DNA of 64,000 nucleotides from Fimbriimonadaceae bacterium (GTDB lineage: Bacteria; Armatimonadota; Fimbriimonadia; Fimbriimonadales; Fimbriimonadaceae). The stretch covers positions 235,740 through 299,739 of the forward strand of contig JAHBTD010000004.1 in assembly GCA_019638775.1 (NCBI GenBank), written 5' to 3'. Position 1 is the stretch's first letter; every line of letters begins with the position of its first letter. Positions 14,888-23,953 of this stretch are shown piece by piece. Position numbers and translations under genes: made by a program. The notes under the pieces were generated by a model. It worked only from the letters and a program-made list of their open reading frames with translations, had not been told where the DNA came from and ran no database searches.

Positions 14888-15916
14888 CTACTCAAAGGTG
14901 AAGACGACTTTCCCAGCCATCCCCGACTTCATCAGTTCCATCGCCTTTGCAAACTCGGTGTAGTGCATCTCATGCGTTACCACTGCGGAGACGTCAAGCT
15001 GATGTCCCGTCAAGAGCCCGTGCATCTGATCCCACGTTTTCCAAAGGTTGCGTCCGACGATGCCGTTCACTTGTACGCCTTTAAAGATCACGTCGTTGAC
15101 ACGGATTGGCTGCACGTTCTCGCCAAACACACCGAGGAGCGAGATTCGACCGCCCGGCCGAACCAGCGAAACCGCAAGATCAAGCGACGAAGGATGCCCA
15201 CTCATCTCAAGAACGCCGTCAAAGCCTTCCGGAACGATCCGTCCAAGCTCGCCCTTAACGTCCTGCTCCATCGGATTCAGGACGTGGTCAAAACCGATCT
15301 TATTTGCGAGCTCAATTCGATAGCAGCTAACTTCAGTGCCCACGACCAGTTCTGCACCAAGGGTTTTGCAAATCGCCCCTGCCATCAAGCCGATCGGCCC
15401 GAGCCCTGTGATGAGGATTCTTTGCCCTGTGACGGGGCCGTCCATTGCCGTATGAACCGCGTTCCCCAACGCATCTTGAAAGGCCGCGATCTTTGTCGGG
15501 ATTTCACGGCTCGTCGGACGTGCGTTGTCCATTGGAATGACGGCATGAGTCGCAAACCCACCGTCAACATCCACACCGAGGATTCTGGTGTTCACGCAAA
15601 CGTGGCCTTGTCCGGCGAGGCACTGACGACAGCGCCCACAGATAATATGCGATTCGCTAGCGACAAAGTCGCCGACAGCACGGTCAGTAACGCCCTCTCC
15701 AACCTCAACGATGGTTCCACAGAACTCATGGCCGATAATGCGCGGGGGCAGGATTCGAGAGGCAGACCACGCATCCCAAGAGTAAATGTGCAAGTCGGTG
15801 CCGCAGACAGACGCGGCTTCAAGCTTGATTTTGACGCAGCCGGGGCGGATATCTGGTTCGGGAACATCGACGAGTTCGACACCGGGCTCAGGGCGGACCT
15901 TGGAAATCGCTTTCAC
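14888..15916 (-). CDS. tdh: Zinc-dependent L-threonine 3-dehydrogenase
   Basis: Oxidises L-threonine to 2-amino-3-ketobutyrate with NAD+. 342 residues, the normal length for the medium-chain dehydrogenase family. The catalytic zinc site is in SVCGTDLHIYSWD followed by IIGHEFCG; the CGTD-HIY-WD sequence is characteristic of Tdh. The structural zinc site is ICGRCRQCLAGQGHVC. The Rossmann motif is GLGPIGLMAGA. No adjacent Kbl (2-amino-3-ketobutyrate CoA ligase) gene is visible, so the partner must lie elsewhere. Confidence 0.92.
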   Translation of the reverse strand: MKAISKVRPEPGVELVDVPEPDIRPGCVKIKLEAASVCGTDLHIYSWDAWSASRILPPRIIGHEFCGTIVEVGEGVTDRAVGDFVASESHIICGRCRQCLAGQGHVCVNTRILGVDVDGGFATHAVIPMDNARPTSREIPTKIAAFQDALGNAVHTAMDGPVTGQRILITGLGPIGLMAGAICKTLGAELVVGTEVSCYRIELANKIGFDHVLNPMEQDVKGELGRIVPEGFDGVLEMSGHPSSLDLAVSLVRPGGRISLLGVFGENVQPIRVNDVIFKGVQVNGIVGRNLWKTWDQMHGLLTGHQLDVSAVVTHEMHYTEFAKAMELMKSGMAGKVVFTFE

Positions 15917-16300
15917 TGAGGCGTTAGGATACCGCCCAAGAGCCCGTTTCGATAGAGGATGTCCTATCGGAGTTTAGAGAAGTCGGACTGAATATCTCAA
16001 CAACGCGTTCTTGTTGCCCGAGGGACGAGGATCGAACACTACGAACGAGCGATAGAACTATAGTGGTTTTCACACTATCATTCAAAAGCGAGAAATGAGA
16101 CCATTTGCTCAGTGTCCGGCAAATCTGTCAGAAATTTTCATTTTATTTTCTGTCGTATTTTCAGCCTATTACGCGAAAATACGGCAAGAAAAGACGGTTC
16201 AAGAATATGAATCTTATGAGAGAAAATTATAGTTTGAAGTACTATATTTTACGCATCTGCCGTTGCTAAAGACGGCTCCATAAACACCGATAGAACCAGC
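15917..16300. other. AT-rich intergenic region between tdh and pilin operon
   Basis: This 384-bp divergent region holds no gene I can support. 16130-16250 is distinctly AT-rich, as expected of promoter DNA for the pseudopilin operon. A small hairpin (GCCGT/ACGGC, about 16258-16277) lies just before the first pilin gene. It does not fit the c-di-GMP or other riboswitch consensus I checked by eye. Confidence 0.5.
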
Positions 16301-16771
16301 ATGGCTAACCGTGCGCGAACACGAAGACAGCGAAAAGGTGCGCTGCTGATCGATGTCCTGATCGGCGTTTTTATGCTCACACTTGCCGCCGCCGCCTTTT
16401 TCGCCTTGATCCCGATGATCCACAAATCACAAACTGTGGCGAAGGAGGAGAGTGTTGCGCAGGCGATGGCCCAGCGCATGGTTGAACAGGTTCAGATGTT
16501 GCAGCGATCCGACATGACAGCTGTCACCCTGACCAAGCTGAACTTGATCGATACGGGTCAATCGCAGCCGCCCTACAGTTTTTCGAATATCCCAATGGAT
16601 CAAGGTTCGCGCTATAGCCCTAGCCAAGCTCTTCGCGCAGGCACTGCCACACTGGACGTGAATCCTGCCGATGCAAATTCCATGCGCGTCGACGTGACGA
16701 TATCGTGGAAGTCCGCGACCGGAAAAAACAGAAGCTTTAAGACCGGAACGATCCTTGGAGGTTACCAATGA
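16301..16771 (+). CDS. Type IV pseudopilin-like protein (PilV/GspI-like)
   Basis: 156 residues. A basic leader (RTRRQRKG) is cut before ALLIDVLIGVFMLTLAAAAFFAL, the hydrophobic pilin helix. Position 5 of the predicted mature protein is Asp in place of the usual Glu. The remainder is a small, Gln/Thr-rich globular domain. It should be processed by a prepilin peptidase and packed into a type II secretion or type IV pilus pseudopilus. It is first in a three-gene operon joined by ATGA overlaps. Confidence 0.83.
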   Translation: MANRARTRRQRKGALLIDVLIGVFMLTLAAAAFFALIPMIHKSQTVAKEESVAQAMAQRMVEQVQMLQRSDMTAVTLTKLNLIDTGQSQPPYSFSNIPMDQGSRYSPSQALRAGTATLDVNPADANSMRVDVTISWKSATGKNRSFKTGTILGGYQ

Positions 16772-17328
16772 GACGAAAGGGCTTCTCCCTTGTTGAACTG
16801 CTCGTCGGAATGGGCATGATGTCCTTCGTCCTGTTCGGGCTGCTTAGCCTTCTCGTGTTTGGACTCCGATCCTACCAGCGGACCACCGTCGACGTTGAAA
16901 ACACAAATAAGACCGCGCAGACCATGCGACGAGTGACTGAAACAATTCGAGCTGCAGTGGATGTGAGCGTCTCTGCCGACGGCAAAAAATTGACTTACTA
17001 CATGCCGAAGGTTGCAGGCGTTGACGCAATCACCGGTGAAAGCGAATATCAGATACCCATCGTTTCGGATGGGACAGCACGGCTTTTCGAAGTTACAGGC
17101 GGCAACCTCATAGATCGTTCGACCAATAGGATTCTGGTCAAGAATGTTGCGTCAAAGGACCCTGATCCAACATCAAGCCAGTACAACCAGGTCTACGACC
17201 CCTTCACCGTCACCACGATCGGTTCGCGACGTGCGATCACGATCAACATCATCGCACAGCAAGGTGTACGCGGCGAGCCTCGCTATGTGCGCATGAAGAC
17301 GACAGTCTTGATAAGGAACGCAAAATGA
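16768..17328 (+). CDS. Type IV pseudopilin-like protein (PilW/GspJ-like)
   Basis: 186 residues with a textbook prepilin N-terminus, MRRKGFSLVELLVGMGMMSF: cleavage after Gly, mature Phe1 and Glu5. A long helix continues (LVFGLRSYQRTTVDVENTNK), then a beta-rich head with ITINIIAQQG and a conserved RYVRMKTTVLIRNAK end typical of PilW-like minor pilins. It overlaps the preceding and following genes by ATGA, so the three proteins are made together. Confidence 0.88.
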   Translation: MRRKGFSLVELLVGMGMMSFVLFGLLSLLVFGLRSYQRTTVDVENTNKTAQTMRRVTETIRAAVDVSVSADGKKLTYYMPKVAGVDAITGESEYQIPIVSDGTARLFEVTGGNLIDRSTNRILVKNVASKDPDPTSSQYNQVYDPFTVTTIGSRRAITINIIAQQGVRGEPRYVRMKTTVLIRNAK

Positions 17329-18986
17329 CAAACCGCATAAAAAGAGGCTCCACCGCGCTGATGGCCCTCTTCGCAATGGTGATCTTGCTCATCGTGACGA
17401 TGGGCGTTGCCGGATATTCCGTGCAGGGCATGTACCGCTCGCGAATGGACGAGGATCGACAGAAAGCCTTCCAAGCATCGCAAGCTGGCCTTGAACTTGG
17501 CATTTCACGCGCTTACTCCGACCTTGCCGCAAACAAGGGCATATTTCTTTCTGGCAGTCGGACGATCTCTTCGGACCTAAACGACCTCGCGCCTGGATGC
17601 GTCGCAACTACTCTGGTTTCACCACAGCCCGACAATACGTGGGCGTGGGTTACCAGCACGGTGACATACAAAGGCGTCACCAAGAGTGTGAGGAGCTTAA
17701 TTCGAGCGCGAAATGTCGGCATCTGGAACAACGCGATTTTTGCCGGTACCGGCGCTTCGGGGCAAGCCATCAACGGCAACGTCGACATCCGTGGTTCGGT
17801 GCACATTCTCGGTGAAGGTGAAGCCTACTCCGACCTGAACAAGAACGGTGTGTGGGACCCCGCCGAAACCTATACCGACACGAACAAGAATGGTGTTTGG
17901 GATCCAGGTGAGCCGTTTACCGACACGAACCTTGACGGAATCTGGAATTCAGCCGAGCCCTACAACGATACGAACAAGAACGGCTTTTACGACCCGCCGT
18001 TGACTCAAACGGACCTCAACTCCAGCTTTAGTGGAAACGCCTATATCGGAAACAACTACAGTGGGATGGATGCAGGACTCGAAGCCCTCGTACCCGCTGC
18101 ACCAAGGATCTCGGGCATCGAGACGCTCTCCACCGAAGTCCGTGTCAAGCACGGACGGATTGCAATCAGCGGAAGCGCGACGATTGGCGCAACAGGATCG
18201 ATCGATGGCGGCACAAGCAAAGGCACCATCGACGGATCGTATGTGAGCGACGGGTTCACCGGAACCAAGGGCTCCTCCGCAGTCTTTAGCGATAACGGGA
18301 CAAACAACGCCTATGACCTCGGTTCTGTTGGTATTGAGTTCCCGTTGATCAGTGGCATCGGCGCACAGCCCTTCGTTGCCCCGAACGGCACCATTTGGAG
18401 CAATCAGGAGGCGTACCTCGACAGCCAAGCATTGACGATCAATCTCAGCTCGATCACGGCGACAACCCTTCCGTTCACTCTTTTCGACCTCAAAGGCAAC
18501 TCCATCACCTTTGTGCCGGAAGGCAACAAAGGCAACCCTCCCGCAAAGCTGATCATGAACGGAATTATTCGGACAACCGGAGACATACAGATCGGCGCTT
18601 CCAAGGAGACCATCACCTACGAAGGCAATGGAACTCTCTTTTCAAAGGGGAACATTTCGATTAGCTCACACTTGCTGCCCGCAAGCGGCAAGATCTTCCC
18701 AACGTCGGCACGGATAGGACTGATCGCCAAGAACAACCTGAATATTGCGACGGGAGGCGGCGACGCCCAGCTCAAGCTTGCCGGCGCGTTCTACGCTCAA
18801 GGCAAGATTGTGAGCGCGAAGCAGAACGAGATCATGGGAACGTTTGTGGCGAACTTCTACGATCTCGGCACAAACGTCCCCAAGATTTATCAAGTCCCCG
18901 CGCTGCCAACCAATATGCCTCCAGCTATGCCAGGAGACAAGCTGTTCTTCACTCTGAAGAATCAGAGCTGGCGAGAGCGCAAATAA
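17325..18986 (+). CDS. PilX-like minor pilin with EF-hand-like calcium loops
   Basis: 553 residues. The N-terminal helix STALMALFAMVILLIVTMGVAGY is PilX-like; no Gly-Phe cleavage site is seen. Residues ~165-225 contain four imperfect repeats of D-x-N-x-(N/D)-G-x-(W/Y)-(D/N), for example DLNKNGVWDPAE, DTNKNGVWDPGE, DTNLDGIWNSAE and DTNKNGFYDPP. These match calcium-binding dockerin/EF-hand-like loops. The C-terminal half is a beta-solenoid-like stretch (GSATIGATGSIDGGTSKGTIDG and similar), suggesting an elongated surface or adhesive protein. Third gene of the pilin operon; likely the tip or cargo component. Confidence 0.82.
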   Translation: MTNRIKRGSTALMALFAMVILLIVTMGVAGYSVQGMYRSRMDEDRQKAFQASQAGLELGISRAYSDLAANKGIFLSGSRTISSDLNDLAPGCVATTLVSPQPDNTWAWVTSTVTYKGVTKSVRSLIRARNVGIWNNAIFAGTGASGQAINGNVDIRGSVHILGEGEAYSDLNKNGVWDPAETYTDTNKNGVWDPGEPFTDTNLDGIWNSAEPYNDTNKNGFYDPPLTQTDLNSSFSGNAYIGNNYSGMDAGLEALVPAAPRISGIETLSTEVRVKHGRIAISGSATIGATGSIDGGTSKGTIDGSYVSDGFTGTKGSSAVFSDNGTNNAYDLGSVGIEFPLISGIGAQPFVAPNGTIWSNQEAYLDSQALTINLSSITATTLPFTLFDLKGNSITFVPEGNKGNPPAKLIMNGIIRTTGDIQIGASKETITYEGNGTLFSKGNISISSHLLPASGKIFPTSARIGLIAKNNLNIATGGGDAQLKLAGAFYAQGKIVSAKQNEIMGTFVANFYDLGTNVPKIYQVPALPTNMPPAMPGDKLFFTLKNQSWRERK

Positions 18987-19094
18987 AACGAGTGTGCCAC
19001 GCACTCCTCCGCACAAGGGGATGCGTGCCACCAACCAATGCCATTGCAGGCTTGCCTTATCCGAAGCAGCCTGCATGGCTTCTACTATGGAATC

Positions 19095-19119
19095 GCTGAG
19101 GGCAATGGTCGCCCTCAGC
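19095..19119 (+). terminator. Hairpin downstream of pilin operon
   Basis: A perfect 9-bp stem GCTGAGGGC/GCCCTCAGC with a 7-nt loop lies in the 227-bp gap between the pilin operon and the mannosidase. Only a weak T-tract follows. Confidence 0.45.
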
Positions 19120-19213
19120 AACTTTATGCCATATACCGAGTAGTTTTTGAGGTGAGGCTCCTCATTGAAGGGTCATCGGCGTGTAAACTTGGCCCTTCCC
19201 GGAGCCGCTCTTC

Positions 19214-22200
19214 ATGCTGAAACACTCGGATCTGACGATCACGCGCGTCCTGCGCCTTATCGACAACGAACTCAAGCCGAACATCTACGGCGAAAGTGTT
19301 CCCTTGACCGTCGAAATCTGCGACGTACCTCATACGAATGAAAAGGACGCAAAGAAGGGTCCCTTCAAAACCGTCGAACCAGGCTATAAATATGGCCCCG
19401 CTTACACCACTTTTTGGTTCCGTGTCAGCGGCACTGTCCCTAAAAACTGGGCAGGCAAGCTTTACGGAATGCGAGCCGACCTGGACACCGAGCGCACGGT
19501 TTGGGCGGACAACTCCCCGTGGTTAGGCCTTGACAGTCAGCACGACGTCATGCCGTTCAGCAGCGACACCTATGGTCCCTGCCCCATCGACGCCCAACCC
19601 GGAAAGAAAGTTACGGTCTACATTCAGGCATACACACCGAACCCTCAGTGCCGCGTCTATGTGAAGGAACTCCCGCGTGAAGACCTCGTATCGACGGTGA
19701 AGAGCGTTGACCTAGTGATCATCAATCACGACATCAAGGAGCTTCTTTGGGACATCGACTTTTGCCTGAATCTCGTCCGGAAACTCCCTCAGGACGAGCC
19801 CGCTTTCCACACGATCCTTCGAGGACTGAACGACGCATGCAATCTCTTTCGATTGGGAAGCCCGGAGACTTACGGTCGCTGCCGAAAGGTCTTGCGCGAT
19901 GCAATGGCAAGCCTGCCCGAGAGCCATAAGCACACAATGACTGCGGTTGGCCACGCCCACCTCGACACCGCTTGGCTGTGGCCGCTGGACGTCACCCACA
20001 AGAAGATGGCCCATACAGCCGCGAACCAGCTTGCCCTGATGGCCCGCTATCCCGAATACGTCTTCGTTCACTCGCAAGCATCCCAATACGAGTGGGTCGA
20101 GATGGAGTACCCCGTACTTTTTGAGCGCATCAAAGAGGCGATCAAGAAGGGACAGTGGGAGCCGCTTGGATCGATGTGGGTTGAGGCCGACTGCAACCTC
20201 TCTGGCTCTGAAGCGCTCGTGCGGCAGTTCCTCTATGGACGGCGATACTTCCGCGACAAGCTTGGCTACGAAACGCAGGATATGTGGCTGCCCGATGTCT
20301 TTGGCTACGCAGCGTCGATCCCTCAAATCCTGAAGAAGTTCAACATCGACTACTTCCTAACCCAGAAGATTAGTTGGAACCAGTTCAACAAATTCCCCCA
20401 TCACACTTTCTGGTGGCACGGAATTGACGGTACGGAAGTCTGGTCTCATTTCCTCCCTGCTGACACCTATTGCGCCAGCTGCGAGCCCGAGAACCTGCTC
20501 TTCAACATGAAGAACTACAAGGATCACGCCCGATGCGATCATTCGCTGTATGTGTATGGTTACGGCGATGGTGGCGGTGGCCCCACTGAGCGGCATATTG
20601 AGTTCCTTCGCCGCGCTCGCACAGCCCCCGCCTTGCCAGAAATCAACCGTGGGAAGAAAGCTCTTGACTTTTTCCGCGATGCAAAAGCCAAAAGCAAAGA
20701 TCTCACGCATTGGCACGGCGAGCTTTATCTGGAGCTCCACCGAGGCACTTACACCAGTCAGGCTGCGACCAAGAAAGGCAACCGCTTTAGCGAGTTTCTG
20801 CTCCGCGATGCCGAACTACTGAGCTGCTTCACCCCCGACTTCCCAAAGGCATATCCGCAAACCGAAATTGAGGATGCTTGGAAGCTCACGCTGCTCAACC
20901 AATTCCACGACATCCTGCCCGGTTCTTCGGTCAACGAGGTTTACCGCGATGCCGCCCGTGACTACGCAGAGATCGCAAGGGTCTGCAATGGTCTGATCGG
21001 CAAAGCGCTATCAAAGATCGGAAACAAGATGGACCGCTCAGAGATGGAGCGGCCCTATGCGATGTTCCAAAACGCATCGGTGCAATCGCAGGGAGAGATC
21101 GACTGGACCAGCAAGGACGAACCTCAGTCCATCACAACGGAAGATGAAAATCTGCCCGTACAAGTGATCGAGGCGTTCGGCGAGCGCAAGCTCATCTTCC
21201 CCACTCCGATGTCCGCGCTCGGTGCGGTGGCGATTGCCGATATCCGCGAAGAGGCCTCTGTCAGCAAGTATCGCCTCAAGGCTAGCCCTCGCAAGTTAGA
21301 AAATGGCGAGCTTCTCATTCGTTTCGACCAGCACGGAAACATCACGTCCATTCAGAGTCTTGAAGACGGAACCGAATTCGTCGAGCCCGGCAAGCTGGCA
21401 AACATGTTCCAGATTTTCGAGGACAAACCAAACTTTTGGTCGGCCTGGGATGTGGAAGTGTTCAGCTATGAGACCTCCCGCGATCTTGTAAAGAGTGAAA
21501 GCGTCGAGGTTGCTGAACGTGGTCCCGTGCGCTGTGCGATTGAAGTCGTCAAGCGCTTTAACAAGAGTACGATTCGCCAACGCATCAGTCTTGGCCCAAC
21601 CCCCGGTATTCGCTTCGATACCGAAGTCGACTGGCACGAAGAGGACAAGATGCTGAAGGTGGCTTTCCCCGTGAACATCCACGCTCTCCGCGCAACATAC
21701 GAAATCCAGTTCGGCAACGTGGAACGTCCAACCCACTACAACACGAGTTGGGATATGGCCCGTTTTGAGGTGCCCGCGCAGAAATGGGTAGACCTGAGCG
21801 AAGGCGATCAAGGGGTTGCCCTGCTCAACGATTGCAAGTATGGGCACGACATCAACGGAAACGTGATGCGCATGACCCTTCTCCGCGCACCCAAAGCTCC
21901 AGACCCTGAGTGCGATATGGGCAAGCATCGGTTCACCTACGTGCTGATGCCACACTTTGGGCCATACAACTACGCAGGCGTTGTCCAGGCTTCTTATGCC
22001 CTTAACGCGCCCTTGCGTTCAGTAGCGCTTGAGCCCGGAGCCGGAGCCGACGGCAATCTGCCCCCGCTCATCCAGGTCGATGACCGCAACGTGGTGGTCG
22101 AATCGGTGAAGAAGGCGGAGGACAGCAACGATCTGATTGTACGGCTGTATGAGTGTCACGGCAGTCGGGGCTTTGCCGATCTGTTCTGCGCACGCCCGAT

Positions 22201-22324
22201 CGAGAGCGCTTGGATGTGCGACATGGAAGAGAACAACGTCGAAGATATTGAAGTGGCAGATGGCCGAGTGCTTTTCAACTATCGACCGTTCGAGATCATC
22301 ACGCTGAAGCTGCGGTGTCCGTAA
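19214..22324 (+). CDS. GH38 alpha-mannosidase (cytoplasmic type)
   Basis: 1036 residues without a signal peptide, like the cytosolic GH38 enzymes that clip alpha-mannosides from imported oligosaccharides. An N-terminal beta domain (residues ~1-230) precedes the catalytic domain. Zinc ligands are in GHAHLDTAWLWP (His249, Asp251), and the nucleophile is Asp361 in MWLPDVFGYAASIPQI. LLNQFHDILPGSSVNEVY (~560-580) is the conserved family motif. The C-terminal half is the beta-sandwich typical of GH38 (TTYEIQFGNVERPTHYNTSWD). It is followed by its own terminator and tRNA-Gln. A secreted paralogue lies at 34226-38563. Confidence 0.93.
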   Translation: MLKHSDLTITRVLRLIDNELKPNIYGESVPLTVEICDVPHTNEKDAKKGPFKTVEPGYKYGPAYTTFWFRVSGTVPKNWAGKLYGMRADLDTERTVWADNSPWLGLDSQHDVMPFSSDTYGPCPIDAQPGKKVTVYIQAYTPNPQCRVYVKELPREDLVSTVKSVDLVIINHDIKELLWDIDFCLNLVRKLPQDEPAFHTILRGLNDACNLFRLGSPETYGRCRKVLRDAMASLPESHKHTMTAVGHAHLDTAWLWPLDVTHKKMAHTAANQLALMARYPEYVFVHSQASQYEWVEMEYPVLFERIKEAIKKGQWEPLGSMWVEADCNLSGSEALVRQFLYGRRYFRDKLGYETQDMWLPDVFGYAASIPQILKKFNIDYFLTQKISWNQFNKFPHHTFWWHGIDGTEVWSHFLPADTYCASCEPENLLFNMKNYKDHARCDHSLYVYGYGDGGGGPTERHIEFLRRARTAPALPEINRGKKALDFFRDAKAKSKDLTHWHGELYLELHRGTYTSQAATKKGNRFSEFLLRDAELLSCFTPDFPKAYPQTEIEDAWKLTLLNQFHDILPGSSVNEVYRDAARDYAEIARVCNGLIGKALSKIGNKMDRSEMERPYAMFQNASVQSQGEIDWTSKDEPQSITTEDENLPVQVIEAFGERKLIFPTPMSALGAVAIADIREEASVSKYRLKASPRKLENGELLIRFDQHGNITSIQSLEDGTEFVEPGKLANMFQIFEDKPNFWSAWDVEVFSYETSRDLVKSESVEVAERGPVRCAIEVVKRFNKSTIRQRISLGPTPGIRFDTEVDWHEEDKMLKVAFPVNIHALRATYEIQFGNVERPTHYNTSWDMARFEVPAQKWVDLSEGDQGVALLNDCKYGHDINGNVMRMTLLRAPKAPDPECDMGKHRFTYVLMPHFGPYNYAGVVQASYALNAPLRSVALEPGAGADGNLPPLIQVDDRNVVVESVKKAEDSNDLIVRLYECHGSRGFADLFCARPIESAWMCDMEENNVEDIEVADGRVLFNYRPFEIITLKLRCP

Positions 22325-22339
22325 ACTCCCCGCAAAAGC

Positions 22340-22373
22340 CACGCCCTCGATAACTGCGGTTATCAAGGGCGTG
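22340..22373 (+). terminator. Terminator hairpin after GH38 gene
   Basis: Two stacked perfect stems, CACGCCCT/AGGGCGTG (8 bp) and GATAAC/GTTATC (6 bp) with loop TGCG, start 16 bp after the stop. There is no long T-run. Confidence 0.65.
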
Positions 22374-22424
22374 CTCGCAAACAGGTGTAGGCCCCCGAAA
22401 GGCCCGTTCCAGCTTGCAGCCGAG

Positions 22425-22430
22425 TATAAT
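22425..22430 (+). promoter_or_regulatory. -10 box for tRNA-Gln
   Basis: A perfect TATAAT lies 12 bp before the mature tRNA 5' end. No good -35 box is seen at 16-18 bp. Confidence 0.55.
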
Positions 22431-22442
22431 ATCCCCTGGCTG

Positions 22443-22516
22443 TGCCGGATCGTCTAATGGCAGGACAACGGTTTTTGGTGTCGTACGTCTAGGTTCGAAT
22501 CCTAGTCCGGCAGCCA
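22443..22516 (+). tRNA. tRNA-Gln (TTG anticodon)
   Basis: Cloverleaf with acceptor stem TGCCGGA/TCCGGCA, D-arm GTCTAATGGCAGGAC and anticodon loop TTTTGGT (anticodon TTG). The T-arm is CTAGGTTCGAATCCTAG, the discriminator is G, and CCA is encoded. 74 nt. The anticodon stem has two G:T pairs, which is tolerated. Confidence 0.94.
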
Positions 22517-22596
22517 CTCTCCTCTTCCCAATCTTATATTCAGTCTGCGACGCCCAACCGTTGCCGCTGAACCTACGTTTAACCCGATTCTTGCCG

Positions 22597-22602
22597 TATA
22601 AT
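22597..22602 (+). promoter_or_regulatory. -10 box next to a start codon (leaderless transcript likely)
   Basis: TATAAT ends 7 bp before the ATG at 22610, so transcription should begin at or within a base or two of the start codon. The -35 region is weak. Confidence 0.5.
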
Positions 22603-22609
22603 TAACCAT

Positions 22610-22783
22610 ATGGACCGCGATCCGTTTAGGAAGCCGCCAGACCGCAATGAGCGGCATCAAGCAGCGGCACACGAAACTTTCTATATTGTCGCGGGAGTCG
22701 CCGTCGGCGTCATTATTTTTGCTATCCTCATGGCCTTTTTTGACCAAAGCACAAACGTGCGATGGTTCCCATGGGGCCGATAG
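22610..22783 (+). CDS. Small single-pass membrane protein (57 aa)
   Basis: Encodes MDRDPFRKPPDRNERHQAAA, then a membrane helix (HETFYIVAGVAVGVIIFAIL and MAFF), then a short tail DQSTNVRWFPWGR. Supported by the TATAAT box immediately upstream and by a clean charged/hydrophobic/polar layout. No Shine-Dalgarno is present, consistent with a leaderless mRNA. Function unknown. Confidence 0.6.
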   Translation: MDRDPFRKPPDRNERHQAAAHETFYIVAGVAVGVIIFAILMAFFDQSTNVRWFPWGR

Positions 22784-22824
22784 TCAGCCTGCCATCGTAG
22801 CGTCCAATAGCAAACCTCAACAGG

Positions 22825-23268
22825 CTAATTGCGGGTGGCGTTTCCGTTGTCCATGTCCGACATGATCAGCCATCGGCCATCTTTGCCCTTTTGCAGAGTC
22901 AAGGTGAACTTGCCGATGTCGGGTTCGCCCTTTGCCTTGGAATAGCCGCCGATGATATAGCCGGTTGAGCCTTCTGCGGCATAAGCCCAAGCACGCAGGA
23001 ACAGATCACCACCGGAATTCGCATAGCGCACCTTGATCGCTTCCCTGCCGCGCACAGGCGGCCTGCCCGTCGAAAGCACAAATCCATCTTCAGCAAACAG
23101 CTCAGACAGCGCTTTTGCATCCTTCTTCAGCCAAGCCGCCTCATAGTCCGAAAGCACACGCTGAAGGTCGGGCGGCAGATTGATGCTGGGTAACTGTTCT
23201 GCAGGGGTCTGAGCCCAAGCCGCTAACGCGATCACACAAGCAATGAAAGAGGCTAAGATCATTCTCAT
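22825..23268 (-). CDS. Exported SnoaL/DUF4440-like (NTF2-fold) protein
   Basis: 147 residues. Start chosen at MRMILASFIACVIALAAWAQ because AGGAG precedes it and a signal peptide begins there; the frame is open further upstream but without a sensible start. The mature part has the NTF2-like DUF4440 pattern: LSDYEAAWLKKDAKALSELFAEDGFVLSTGRPPVRGREAI, then TGYIIGGYSKAKGEPDIGKFTLTLQKGKDGRWLIMSDMDN. Such proteins often act as small-molecule-binding or accessory domains; the ligand is unknown. Confidence 0.85.
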   Translation of the reverse strand: MRMILASFIACVIALAAWAQTPAEQLPSINLPPDLQRVLSDYEAAWLKKDAKALSELFAEDGFVLSTGRPPVRGREAIKVRYANSGGDLFLRAWAYAAEGSTGYIIGGYSKAKGEPDIGKFTLTLQKGKDGRWLIMSDMDNGNATRN

Positions 23269-23371
23269 TCGGTCGTCTCCTATTCTTGGGAATACGCTCA
23301 ACTCAAGTTGAGCGACACCTGTATTTCGATTTAACGACAACTCGAACGTCGATGGTGGCAGAATAGGCAAC

Positions 23372-23953
23372 ATGACACGCGGACGGATGGAAGCATTTAG
23401 TGATGCCGTCATTGCCATCGTGATGACCATCATGGTCTTGGAACTCAGGGCCCCAATCTCCGCCCAACTGGAGGCGCTCGGCGCTGTTTGGCCAGGGTTC
23501 CTTTGCTATGCGCTCAGCTTCACGTTCCTCGGGATCTATTGGAACAACCACCATCATATGCTGCACTCGGCCCACCACATCAGCGGGAGGGTGCTCTGGG
23601 CGAACATGCACCTGCTCTTCTGGCTTTCGATGATCCCGTTTGTGACGGCATGGATGGCCGAACACTTCGCTCGCGGCCCCGTACTGACCTACGGCGGCGT
23701 ACTCCTGCTCTGCGCGATCGCGTACTACATCCTTGCCCGAACTCTCGTCGCTGCCAATGGCAAGGACTCGGCAATTTCGAAGAGTCTTGGAGCGGACTTC
23801 AAAGGCAAAATCTCAATCCTGATTTATGCTGCTTCGATGGGAATTGCTTGGCTCATGCCATCACTCGCATGCGCCCTTTATGTGCTCGTGGCGCTGATGT
23901 GGCTTGTTCCAGATCGTCGGTTTGAGCACGTACATGCCGATCCAACAGCCTAA
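23372..23953 (+). CDS. TMEM175-family (DUF1211) potassium channel-like membrane protein
   Basis: 193 residues with about six hydrophobic helices. The family motif R-x3-FSD-x2-x-AI is present as GRMEAFSDAVIAIVMTIMVLEL at residues 4-25. The later segment WPGFLCYALSFTFLGIYWNNHHHM, with its Trp-Asn-x-His patch, is also typical. Bacterial members form tetrameric K+ channels with a hydrophobic gate. The 3' end overlaps the convergent lipid-kinase gene by 4 bp. Confidence 0.9.
   Translation: MTRGRMEAFSDAVIAIVMTIMVLELRAPISAQLEALGAVWPGFLCYALSFTFLGIYWNNHHHMLHSAHHISGRVLWANMHLLFWLSMIPFVTAWMAEHFARGPVLTYGGVLLLCAIAYYILARTLVAANGKDSAISKSLGADFKGKISILIYAASMGIAWLMPSLACALYVLVALMWLVPDRRFEHVHADPTA

Noticed and set aside
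15917..16300. Riboswitch upstream of the pilin operon
   Set aside because: A hairpin and AT-rich DNA are present, but the conserved c-di-GMP riboswitch core sequences were not found.
22825..23433. Longer form of the SnoaL-like protein starting at 23433
   Set aside because: The extra 55 residues lack a signal peptide, whereas a ribosome site and signal peptide start at 23268.
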